Shown piece after piece: positions 27,646-34,956 of a stretch of 64,000 bases of DNA. The first letter of the stretch is position 1. Every line of letters begins with the position of its first letter. A program made the translations under genes and the position numbers. The notes beneath the pieces are model-generated. The model searched no databases. It saw only the letters and a program-made list of their open reading frames with translations, and had not been told where the DNA came from. Source of the DNA: Synergistaceae bacterium (GTDB lineage: Bacteria; Synergistota; Synergistia; Synergistales; Aminobacteriaceae); contig JAFSJJ010000020.1 in NCBI GenBank assembly GCA_017439345.1, positions 1 to 64,000 on the forward strand, read 5' to 3'.

Positions 27646-27673
27646 TTGATTCAGTTCGTTAATCATGTATAAT
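27646..27673 (+). promoter_or_regulatory. Promoter of the cysK-cysE operon
   Basis: TTGATT (27646-27651), a 16-base spacer and a perfect TATAAT (27668-27673). Transcription would start near 27680, about 28 bases before the poly-Cys leader ORF. Confidence 0.65.
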
Positions 27674-27707
27674 TTATGCACTAAAATTTTAATACGGGGT
27701 GAACAGT

Positions 27708-27785
27708 ATGTACATTAATTTATTATCAAGCAATACTCTTCATGAGACTCTGTGCTGCTGTTGTTGTCCCTTCTTCAAGTTCTAA
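27708..27785 (+). CDS. 25-residue poly-cysteine leader peptide upstream of cysK
   Basis: A short frame with its own ribosome-binding site (GGGGTGA, 27696-27702) and ATG. It encodes MYINLLSSNTLHETL, five consecutive Cys codons (TGC TGC TGT TGT TGT, 27753-27767), then PFFKF and a stop. Five adjacent Cys codons by chance are very unlikely, and the downstream operon makes cysteine, so it has the form of an attenuation leader that senses charged tRNA-Cys. Comparable poly-Cys leaders are known from mycobacteria. C-C-C-T-T just after the Cys run (27768-27772) is complementary to AAGG of the cysK ribosome-binding site at 27892-27897. This suggests stalling could free that site. The mechanism is inferred. 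Confidence 0.8.
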   Translation: MYINLLSSNTLHETLCCCCCPFFKF

Positions 27786-27909
27786 ATTTCTCACACACAT
27801 TTAACACGCGCTGATAATTTTTCACACAAATAATTTTTCAGTCATTACGCATTAATTAACTTTACTGCGCAGAATTTTTTCACATACTATAAAGGAGCGT
27901 ATTATCATC
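27786..27909 (+). promoter_or_regulatory. Leader region between the poly-Cys ORF and cysK
   Basis: 124 bases, A+T-rich, with several TTTTTC tracts. I see no strong intrinsic terminator. The best candidate is a four-pair CGCA/TGCG stem ahead of TTTTTT at 27881-27889, which is weak. Control may instead be by ribosome-binding-site occlusion or Rho. The cysK ribosome-binding site AAGGAG is at 27892-27897. Confidence 0.45.
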
Positions 27910-28839
27910 ATGAAAATTTATACGTCAATTGATCAGTTAATAGGCCGCACCCCTCTTCTTGAGCTGGTACGAGTCGAGAAGCATTTTAACCTGAACGCAA
28001 AGATTCTCGCGAAACTTGAATACTTCAACCCCGCAGGCAGCGTCAAGGACAGAATCGCAAAGTCAATGATAGACGACGCAGAGTCATCAGGCAAGCTCAA
28101 ACCCGGCAGCGTCATAATCGAACCTACAAGCGGCAACACTGGAATCGGTTTATCATCTGTCGCAGCTTCACGAGGCTATAGAATAATAATCGTCATGCCC
28201 GAAACTATGTCAGTTGAAAGAAGGCTCTTAATGAAGGCTTACGGTGCTGAACTCGTTTTGACTCCGGGAAATAAAGGCATGATGGGAGCTATAGAGAAGG
28301 CTTCGGAACTTGCAAGCGAAATCCCTAACAGCTTTATTGCAGGGCAGTTCGTGAATCCCTCGAACCCTAAAGCTCATCGAGAGACTACAGGCCCGGAAAT
28401 CTGGCAGGACACTGACGGCCAAGTTGATATATTTATCTCAGGAGTCGGCACAGGAGGCACCCTCACAGGAACGGCGGAATATCTCAAGTCTCAGAACAGC
28501 AATATAAAAGTTATCGCTGTCGAACCGTTTAACTCTCCTGTCTTGTCATCAGGTCGATCCGGAGCTCACAAGATTCAAGGCATAGGAGCAGGCTTTGTCC
28601 CTGAAGTCCTGAACACTAGAATCTATAATGAGATTATTACTGTCAAAGATGAAGATGCTCTCTCAACGGGAAAACTAATCGGCAGGCTTGAGGGCTTCTT
28701 GGCTGGTATATCATCAGGAGCTGCGTTACATGCTGCGGTTCTCACTGCTCAGAAGTCAGAGAACGAAGGCAAAAATATAGTCGTAATTCTTCCTGATACG
28801 GGCGAACGTTATTTATCGACTCAGTTATTCAGCGAGTAA
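27910..28839 (+). CDS. cysK: Cysteine synthase (O-acetylserine sulfhydrylase)
   Basis: Combines O-acetylserine and sulfide to give cysteine. 309 residues, full length for CysK. The PLP lysine lies in NPAGSVKDRIA near residue 40, TSGNTGIGLS binds the substrate carboxylate, GVGTGGTLTG is the PLP phosphate loop, and the C-terminal SSGAALHAA is typical. cysE follows 8 bases after its stop. Expression is probably controlled by the poly-Cys leader upstream. Confidence 0.96.
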   Translation: MKIYTSIDQLIGRTPLLELVRVEKHFNLNAKILAKLEYFNPAGSVKDRIAKSMIDDAESSGKLKPGSVIIEPTSGNTGIGLSSVAASRGYRIIIVMPETMSVERRLLMKAYGAELVLTPGNKGMMGAIEKASELASEIPNSFIAGQFVNPSNPKAHRETTGPEIWQDTDGQVDIFISGVGTGGTLTGTAEYLKSQNSNIKVIAVEPFNSPVLSSGRSGAHKIQGIGAGFVPEVLNTRIYNEIITVKDEDALSTGKLIGRLEGFLAGISSGAALHAAVLTAQKSENEGKNIVVILPDTGERYLSTQLFSE

Positions 28840-28847
28840 TATAACTC

Positions 28848-29651
28848 ATGACGTTAGACGAAGCATTAAAAACTTCATGTGAGTCGCTTGCAGGATTGAC
28901 AGCTAACGACGGCGAGGCATTCAACGGACTTAGAGAACGGGTCGAGTCGGCGTTCAGGAATCTTCAGGCGGCTATGTTCCCTTCACATGCTAACTCTAAG
29001 TGCAGAAGTATTAACGAGAGCTTGACACGTGCAGCAGATAAATTGACTCATGCAATAACGAAAACTACAGGCAGCGAGTCAGAGTCAGAAACTATCACAG
29101 CAAAGTTAATCGCGAGACTTCCTGATATTCGCAAAATTTTATGGAGTGATATAACGGCAGCTTATCAGGGCGACCCCGCAGCAAAGAGTCCTGATGAGAT
29201 TATATTAGCTTACCCCGCTTTTACTGCGATAAGTGCGTACAGAGTAGCTCACGAACTTTATATCATGAACGCAAATTTAATATCGCGAATTATCACAGAG
29301 TATGCTCACAGACTGACAGGCATTGACATTCATCCGGGAGCTTCAATCGGTGAGAATTTTTTCATAGATCACGGCACGGGAGTCGTAATCGGCGAGACTT
29401 CAACAATCGGGAAGCGGGTCAAGATTTATCAGAACGTTACAATCGGCGCGAAGAGCTTTGATGTTGCTCCTGACGGCTCACTTGTTAAGGGAATAAAGAG
29501 GCACCCTGACATAGGCAATGACGTAGTAATTTATGCAGGAGCTACGATATTGGGAGGCGATACTGTCATCGGCGATAATTGCGTAATCGGGGGCAATGTG
29601 TGGCTGACTCACTCGGTGAAGGCGGGAAGCGTTGTCTTGAATGAGAGATAA
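28848..29651 (+). CDS. cysE: Serine O-acetyltransferase (EpsC/CysE type)
   Basis: Acetylates serine to O-acetylserine, the substrate of CysK. 267 residues. The N-terminal helical part is followed by a left-handed beta-helix of hexapeptide repeats with the catalytic block DIHPGASIGENFFIDHGTG and VVIGETSTIGKRVKIYQNV. The C-terminal GGNVWLTHSV is characteristic of the EpsC-like branch. The C-terminus is short after the beta-helix, which may weaken CysK binding. Confidence 0.93.
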   Translation: MTLDEALKTSCESLAGLTANDGEAFNGLRERVESAFRNLQAAMFPSHANSKCRSINESLTRAADKLTHAITKTTGSESESETITAKLIARLPDIRKILWSDITAAYQGDPAAKSPDEIILAYPAFTAISAYRVAHELYIMNANLISRIITEYAHRLTGIDIHPGASIGENFFIDHGTGVVIGETSTIGKRVKIYQNVTIGAKSFDVAPDGSLVKGIKRHPDIGNDVVIYAGATILGGDTVIGDNCVIGGNVWLTHSVKAGSVVLNER

Positions 29652-29669
29652 ATGCTAAAATTTTGACTC

Positions 29670-30461
29670 ATGAATTACTGGACAAGACAAAGCATAGAAT
29701 TTGCACAGCAGAGAAATTATTTAGATGAGTTATTCAAAGTTTACCCGTTGAATCCTAATTTGCGCCGCGAACTTTCGGGAGAGCAGATAGACAAGATTTA
29801 TCATGCTTACAGTGAACGTGATAATATTGCGCTCGTTGAGACTCTCCTGAAGTCCGAACTTTTCCCGATTAAAGACTCGTATGTACCTTTTCTGCGTCAT
29901 GACACGGGGGCTTTATTGCGTAATCCTCAGACAGTAAACAGAATAGCAGGCAGTCTCTATCAAATGGGAATCGAAACTATATTAGAGAAATGCACATCTC
30001 CCAAAGAGACAAACAGACAAATAGGGCCGTTGTTCAAGAACTGGATTCAAAGAGGTACGCTCGGAGTCCCTGTACTGAATAATCCTGATGAGTTCATAAA
30101 TTGCGAAAGTGATTGCGTATTCAACTCTTCTGACGCGATTATGCAGGACTTTGCACAAAACTTTTTAGGCTTCAAGCGAAACAAGGGCATTGACTTTATA
30201 GCGAGATTCAATAATAAATACATCGTCGGAGAGGCAAAATTTTTAACTGACTTCGGAGGCCATCAGAACGCACAGTTTGAGGACGCTCTTAATACACTTC
30301 ACAGCTTCAGGAAAGTAAATAATGACGTGATACCAATAGCAATTATTGACGGAGTAATTTATATCCCAAACAACGGCAAAATGTATAAATACCTGAGCAG
30401 CCATGATAAAGAATATATATTTTCTGCTCTTGTACTGCGCGAGTTCCTTTACTCTTTATAA
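29670..30461 (+). CDS. Type II restriction endonuclease (PD-(D/E)XK fold)
   Basis: 263 residues. The catalytic core is visible as GIDFIARFNNKYIVGEAKFL at about 190-209, giving the D...ExK motif, followed by TDFGGHQNAQF. An adjoining N6/N4 methyltransferase one base downstream makes it a restriction enzyme. I recall a resemblance to the Tsp45I family (GTSAC), but cannot confirm specificity. It begins 18 bases after cysE, so transcription from the cys promoter is possible. Confidence 0.75.
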   Translation: MNYWTRQSIEFAQQRNYLDELFKVYPLNPNLRRELSGEQIDKIYHAYSERDNIALVETLLKSELFPIKDSYVPFLRHDTGALLRNPQTVNRIAGSLYQMGIETILEKCTSPKETNRQIGPLFKNWIQRGTLGVPVLNNPDEFINCESDCVFNSSDAIMQDFAQNFLGFKRNKGIDFIARFNNKYIVGEAKFLTDFGGHQNAQFEDALNTLHSFRKVNNDVIPIAIIDGVIYIPNNGKMYKYLSSHDKEYIFSALVLREFLYSL

Positions 30462-30462
30462 A

Positions 30463-31551
30463 ATGATACAGCTTGTATTTGACGATAAACCCTCACGCCG
30501 TGAAATCCTGAATAAAATATTGCTTGAGTCAAGAAATATAACATTACCAGTCTCCGGAAATATTTTAATCAAGTCCGAAAATTTTACAGCTTTGTCACTT
30601 CTCCTGAATCATTACCGTGAAAGAATTGATTTAGTCTACATAGATCCGCCGTTCAATACAATGCAGGACTTCTTTATTTCAGACAGGCGCGCTAACTCCG
30701 TGAGTTCCGTGAAAGAACACAGGGCATATACTGACAAGATGACTCCTGAAAAATTTCTTGCGTTCATGTACGAGAGATTAATAATTATTCATGAGCTTTT
30801 ATCAGTCAGGGGCTCTTTATATCTTCACATTGACTGCAAGACCGGGCATTACGTTAAAATCATTCTTGATGAGATATTCGGCACTGAAAATTTTATTAAT
30901 GATATAGCACGCATTAAATCAAATCCTAAAAATTTTTATCGCAGGGCATGGGGCAACGAACGCGACATGATTTTATTCTATGCAAAGGATTCGCGATACA
31001 ACATCTGGAACGACATTAAAGACTCGATTAACTCAGACGAACTCGCGAGAAGATTCCCAAAAATTGACTCTCAAGGCAGGCGTTATACTACAATTCCCCT
31101 TCATGCTCCAGGCGAGACTCGTGACGGCGTAACCGGCCAAGCGTGGCGAAATATTCCGGTTCCTGAAGGCAGACATTGGAGGACTGACCCCGCAGAATTC
31201 GACAGGCTGGACTCTCTGGGCTTAATAGAATGGTCAAAGACGGGCAACCCGCGAATAATAAAATATGCTGACGAACATAACGGCAAAAAGATTCAAGACG
31301 TATGGACGTTTAAAGATCCTCAAAATCCCGTTTACCCTACAGAAAAGAATCACGACATGCTGAAATTAATTATTGCTCAGTCCTCACTTCCTGAGAGCAT
31401 TATTCTTGACTGTTTTGCAGGGAGCGGGGCTTCTTTATTATGTGCCTCTGAACTTGGCCGTCACTGGATAGGAATAGATAAATCGAAACAGGCAATAAAT
31501 ATTATGCGGAAAAATTTAACGTGTGAATATGCTTTTATTGAGCTGCAGTGA
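30463..31551 (+). CDS. DNA N6-adenine/N4-cytosine methyltransferase, beta class
   Basis: About 362 residues when started at the ATG at 30463, which lies 1 base past the endonuclease stop. An upstream ATG at 30403 is in frame but within the endonuclease gene. Motif IV (LVYIDPPFNT, near residue 60) precedes motif I (DCFAGSGASLL, near 320), the order of beta-class enzymes. It protects sites cut by the preceding endonuclease, forming a compact type II system. Confidence 0.88.
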   Translation: MIQLVFDDKPSRREILNKILLESRNITLPVSGNILIKSENFTALSLLLNHYRERIDLVYIDPPFNTMQDFFISDRRANSVSSVKEHRAYTDKMTPEKFLAFMYERLIIIHELLSVRGSLYLHIDCKTGHYVKIILDEIFGTENFINDIARIKSNPKNFYRRAWGNERDMILFYAKDSRYNIWNDIKDSINSDELARRFPKIDSQGRRYTTIPLHAPGETRDGVTGQAWRNIPVPEGRHWRTDPAEFDRLDSLGLIEWSKTGNPRIIKYADEHNGKKIQDVWTFKDPQNPVYPTEKNHDMLKLIIAQSSLPESIILDCFAGSGASLLCASELGRHWIGIDKSKQAINIMRKNLTCEYAFIELQ

Positions 31552-31650
31552 AAAAATTTTTGTTTTTATGTTAGAATTAATGCAAAAATAATTTATAGAA
31601 AGGACAAAAAGACTCTTGACAAGTTCAATCATAGTCAGTAGTCAGTAAAA

Positions 31651-31665
31651 TCGGTTATCGGTTAA
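31651..31665. repeat. Two-unit remnant of the CGATAAC heptamer, opposite orientation
   Basis: TCGGTTATCGGTTA matches the reverse complement of two units of the array at 12296-12362. It is preceded by a separate small direct repeat (AGTCAGT twice, 31633-31646). It lies in the 247-base spacer after the methyltransferase, where no gene is seen. Confidence 0.6.
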
Positions 31666-31741
31666 TTCTGTCCTTAGTTAATTATCTTAATAATAATTAT
31701 TCCCATATAACATATAAAACTTTGAACTTGAAAATTTTGCG

Positions 31742-31776
31742 CCTTGTCGTATTTCTTTTGCGGCAGGGTAATTTTT
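31742..31776 (+). terminator. Terminator or attenuator just ahead of the TylF-like gene
   Basis: CCTTGTCG (31742-31749) pairs with CGGCAGGG (31761-31768), two G-U pairs, followed by TAATTTTT. It ends only 8 bases before the GGAGG of the next gene. It is also 190 bases past the methyltransferase stop, so it may attenuate the downstream gene rather than end the upstream one. Confidence 0.55.
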
Positions 31777-31798
31777 CGTGCCTGGAGGAAAATATTTA

Positions 31799-32479
31799 AT
31801 GCTCGTATCAGCTTTGTGGAAAGGTAAACTTTTTAACGCTTCATTATTTTTTCAACGATTAGTAGCTAAAAAATTCGGACGTGATATTTATATAGTTACG
31901 GCTTCTGACGGCAAACTTCACGATTATGAGCCGAGAGCAGCGACACTTGAATTGATGTCACGTGAAATCAAACGCTACAACATTGAAGGCTCATGCGCAG
32001 AACTGGGAGTCTACAGGGGAGATTTTGCAAGATTGATAAATAATTATTTCCCAGACAGAAAATTATATTTGTTCGACACGTTCACAGGCTTTGACTCAAG
32101 AGATGCAAATATTGAGAAGAGCGAAAATTTTTCAGAAGCGAAACAAGATTTTTCAGGGACTAGCGAAGAGTTTGTGTTAAATAAAATGTCTCATCCCGAA
32201 CAATGCATAATAAAAAAAGGCTGGTTTCCTGATACAACAGAAGGAGTAACAGATAAATTTTGTTTTGTCAGAATTGACGCAGATTTATATCAGCCGACGA
32301 TAGCAGGGCTTGAATTTTTCTATCCAAGATTAGTACACGGCGGAGTAATAATGATTCATGACTTCAATAATAACGAGTATAAAGGTATCAGGATTGCTGT
32401 AAAAGAATTCTGTGATAAAAATAATACCGGCTATGTATGCATAACAGATAACTGCGGTTCTATAGTGATAGCAAAATAA
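31799..32479 (+). CDS. TylF/macrocin O-methyltransferase-family protein
   Basis: About 226 residues. An N-terminal CAELGVYRGDFARLI SAM loop, YLFDTFTGFDSRD, a metal/catalytic RIDADLYQPTI, and a later IMIHDFNNNEYKGI are all TylF-family hallmarks. These enzymes methylate sugars in natural products and surface glycans. The ATG at 31799 has GGAGG at ideal spacing; an upstream GTG at 31778 would include that site. It is monocistronic and ends convergent with the ABC operon. Confidence 0.85.
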   Translation: MLVSALWKGKLFNASLFFQRLVAKKFGRDIYIVTASDGKLHDYEPRAATLELMSREIKRYNIEGSCAELGVYRGDFARLINNYFPDRKLYLFDTFTGFDSRDANIEKSENFSEAKQDFSGTSEEFVLNKMSHPEQCIIKKGWFPDTTEGVTDKFCFVRIDADLYQPTIAGLEFFYPRLVHGGVIMIHDFNNNEYKGIRIAVKEFCDKNNTGYVCITDNCGSIVIAK

Positions 32480-32513
32480 AAATTTTCCCCCTGCTGACTC
32501 GCTCAACAAGGGG
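32476..32513 (-). terminator. Terminator of the amino-acid ABC operon
   Basis: On the minus strand CCCCTTG pairs with CAGGGGG (32507-32513 with 32487-32493, one G-U pair), followed by AAAATTTTTATTTT. Confidence 0.7.
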
Positions 32514-32523
32514 ACTTAATATC

Positions 32524-33273
32524 TTAACGCCTCAACACTTTAGAGAGAAATTCTATAGTTCTCGGCTGCTTAGGGTGATCAAAGACTTCATCAGGAGTCC
32601 CTTCTTCACTGATAACGCCTTTGTCGATGAATAATATCTTGTCGGCGACTTTGTGAGCAAATCCCATCTCATGAGTCACCAAATACATCGTCATACCTGA
32701 GTCAGCAAGTTCCTTCATGACATCGAGAACTTCGCCTATCATTTCCGGGTCAAGTGCGCTCGTAGGTTCGTCGAATAATAATACATCAGGACTCATGGCC
32801 ATAGCACGGGCAATAGCGACTCTCTGCTTCTGACCGCCTGATAATCTTTCCGGCCACTCGTCAATTTTGTCTGCAAGTCCGACTCGTTCAAGCAATACTT
32901 TAGCGCGTTCGTCTGCTTCGTCCTGAGTCATAATCTTCAAGTCAACAGGTGCAAGCGTTAAATTCTTTCTGACTGTCAAATGAGGGAACAAATAGAAATG
33001 CTGGAACACCATGCACATTTTGCGCCTCACGAGATTTATATTGCACTTAGGGGAAGTAATATCTTCGCCGTTGAAAGTTATGATGCCCGATGTAGGCTCT
33101 TCCATTCGGTTCAAGCAGCGTAAGAAAGTTGATTTCCCCGAACCTGAAGGCCCGATTACTGCAATCTTCTCGCCCTTGTTAATCTGAGTCGTTATCCCGT
33201 TGAGAACGTCTAATTTTCTGCCGTCGGAAAGCGTAAAAGTTTTGCGAAGGTCTTTAACTTCAATTATTGCCAT
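32524..33273 (-). CDS. glnQ: Polar amino-acid ABC transporter ATPase
   Basis: 249 residues. Walker [10 protein letters not shown] near 39-47, Q-loop [10 protein letters not shown], signature [14 protein letters not shown], Walker [15 protein letters not shown] and switch [13 protein letters not shown] are all intact. It has GlnQ/ArtP/HisP-type length. It powers the permease encoded immediately upstream and, with the binding protein, imports an amino acid. The symbol is by family resemblance; the substrate is not known. Confidence 0.9.
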   Translation of the reverse strand: MAIIEVKDLRKTFTLSDGRKLDVLNGITTQINKGEKIAVIGPSGSGKSTFLRCLNRMEEPTSGIITFNGEDITSPKCNINLVRRKMCMVFQHFYLFPHLTVRKNLTLAPVDLKIMTQDEADERAKVLLERVGLADKIDEWPERLSGGQKQRVAIARAMAMSPDVLLFDEPTSALDPEMIGEVLDVMKELADSGMTMYLVTHEMGFAHKVADKILFIDKGVISEEGTPDEVFDHPKQPRTIEFLSKVLRR

Positions 33274-33280
33274 GATTTAA

Positions 33281-34102
33281 TTACCTCCTGCCCCTGCTGA
33301 GCCACTCTTCAAGTTTCCTGACAAATCGAGTCAAGAGCATGACTATGACAAGATATATAATCGCGACCATGACTAACGGCTGAGAGTGTTCGAGAGTCAA
33401 CGCCTGGATATTCTGGCCTGCGCGTGTCAAGTCATCGATACCGATATAACCTGCAACGGAAGTTTCTTTTAACAACGCAATGAACTCATTAAATAACATG
33501 GGAATAATATTTCTCAACGCTTGAGGCAGCACAACTTTTTTCATTGAAGTCCCGTACGTTAATCCAAGAGAGCGCGCTGCTTCCATTTGACCGGGATCAA
33601 TTGACTCGATTCCTCCCCTGAAAATTTCTGCTATATATGCTCCTGAGTTCAACCCAAATGCTAAGATTGCAATATACTGAGTGTTCAAGTCTCTGGCTGA
33701 AGCAAAAATTGTGAAGTTCCAAATTAATAACTGCACCATTGCCGGAGTCCCTCGCAAGACAGTGACGTAAGTGTTAGCAATTGCATTCAGAACGGGAATA
33801 TGTGCGCCTCCCTTGTGAGCTACTCGAATAACGCTGAGAATTAACCCTACAACGAGTCCGATTAACGTAGCTCCTGAAGTCATGAATAACGTAGACTTGA
33901 GACCGTCTACAAGCATCATATAACGGCGATCTTTAATGAAGTTCTGATAAAATCTCCGGTTGAAGTCAGCCCACGCAGCCTCAGTGAAGAAGCCTGAGTC
34001 ATAAAGCAGATACAGCAGGAACAAGCCGAATATCGCTAAAACTATATCGCCCCGGCCTGCCCCTGAATAAGTGTGTGAACGTGAATTATTTCTCATAGTC
34101 AT
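33281..34102 (-). CDS. Polar amino-acid ABC transporter permease
   Basis: 273 residues of the HisMQ/GlnP type. A single hydrophobic helix near residues 20-35 precedes the core of about five helices. The coupling-helix EAA motif is visible as EIFRGGIESIDPGQMEAARSLGLT, and LRGTPAMVQLLIWNF is conserved. Its start overlaps the end of the binding-protein gene by 17 bases, and the ATPase follows 7 bases downstream. Confidence 0.92.
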   Translation of the reverse strand: MTMRNNSRSHTYSGAGRGDIVLAIFGLFLLYLLYDSGFFTEAAWADFNRRFYQNFIKDRRYMMLVDGLKSTLFMTSGATLIGLVVGLILSVIRVAHKGGAHIPVLNAIANTYVTVLRGTPAMVQLLIWNFTIFASARDLNTQYIAILAFGLNSGAYIAEIFRGGIESIDPGQMEAARSLGLTYGTSMKKVVLPQALRNIIPMLFNEFIALLKETSVAGYIGIDDLTRAGQNIQALTLEHSQPLVMVAIIYLVIVMLLTRFVRKLEEWLSRGRR

Positions 34103-34892
34103 CTGCTCTGACTAACGCAACCTGCTTAGCTCCTACGACGTAATTATCAGAGAAGTCCATATTTTCCTTGCGTTCGTCCGTTACTGTGATGCCTGCGCAG
34201 ATAATATCTACTTTACCGGTTGATACTGCCATCGGGAGAGCGTCAAAGTTCATGTGTTCAACGACTAATTCTTTATCAAGTTTCTTAGCGATTGCAGCAC
34301 ACATCTCTATATCAATGCCTATGAATCCCGAACCTACTTTTAACTCATACGGTGCAAAGCCTGCCTCAGTTCCTACGAATAATTTACCGCCTTTAGCTCC
34401 CTTGTTGAAGTCTATATCTTCAGGCTTAACTGTCGTCATGTAGTCTTCTGTTAAGTATTTCGTGAAGATTTTATCAAGTGTCCCGTCTGCCTTGATCTCT
34501 GCAAGAGCTTTGTTGACCTGATTAACGAGTTCAGTATTTCCCTTCTTGAAGCCCATTGCGTAATTCTCTTCTGAGAGAGCCTCTTCCATGATTGCGAGTC
34601 CTTCGAATGAGTCAACGAATCTTTTTGCGGGAATCTCGTCCATGACTATAGCGCGTAACTTACCCTGCTTGAGTGCTGCAACTGCGTCAACGTATTTCTC
34701 GTAAGTAGTGAGTAATTCGCCCTTCTTGTCGCCGAGTAAATCTTCAGCTAAGAACTGTCCTACAGTGCCTCTCTGAGCCGCTAACTTCTCCGTCTTGAGC
34801 TGTGAGATGCTCTTTAACTTGGCCGGTGAGTCAGCTCCGAAAGCAGATGAGCATAATACTAGAATGAATAATAATGCAAGAAATTTCTTCAT
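34086..34892 (-). CDS. Amino-acid ABC transporter substrate-binding protein, circularly permuted
   Basis: 268 residues with a signal peptide (FLALLFILVLCSSAFG). The family 3 binding-protein sequence is present, but in swapped order. Residues 26-150 are what is normally the second half (SISQLKTEKLAAQRGTVGQF, KQGKLRAIVMDEIPAKRFV, TLDKIFTKYL). After a linker (TEDYMTTVKPEDIDFNKG), residues 168-268 are what is normally the first half (GKLFVGTEAGFAPYELK, FIGIDIEMCAAIAKKL, STGKVDIICAGITVTDERK, MDFSDNY). It ends at the hinge where ordinary members continue. All ligand-site motifs remain, including the carboxylate-binding Arg of TDERK. It is the first gene of the operon. Confidence 0.88.
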   Translation of the reverse strand: MKKFLALLFILVLCSSAFGADSPAKLKSISQLKTEKLAAQRGTVGQFLAEDLLGDKKGELLTTYEKYVDAVAALKQGKLRAIVMDEIPAKRFVDSFEGLAIMEEALSEENYAMGFKKGNTELVNQVNKALAEIKADGTLDKIFTKYLTEDYMTTVKPEDIDFNKGAKGGKLFVGTEAGFAPYELKVGSGFIGIDIEMCAAIAKKLDKELVVEHMNFDALPMAVSTGKVDIICAGITVTDERKENMDFSDNYVVGAKQVALVRADDYEK

Positions 34893-34938
34893 GATGAAAG
34901 TTTTACCTCCTAAGATAAATTTTTATTTACAGCGCAAG

Positions 34939-34947
34939 ATTATAGCA
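34939..34947 (-). promoter_or_regulatory. Extended -10 promoter of the amino-acid ABC operon
   Basis: TG-C-TATAAT on the minus strand, about 47 bases upstream of the binding-protein ATG and just past the mgtE stop codon. An AGGAGG ribosome-binding site follows in the leader. Confidence 0.55.
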
Positions 34948-34956
34948 CCCTGAAAT

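Noticed and set aside
27786-27909. T-box or SAM-type riboswitch ahead of cysK
   Set aside because: No T-box sequence or riboswitch core is seen in the 124 bases; the poly-Cys ORF is the better explanation.
30403-30462. Upstream ATG start for the second methyltransferase
   Set aside because: It would overlap the endonuclease gene by about 60 bases and add a hydrophobic stretch unlike the family; the ATG at 30463 fits better.
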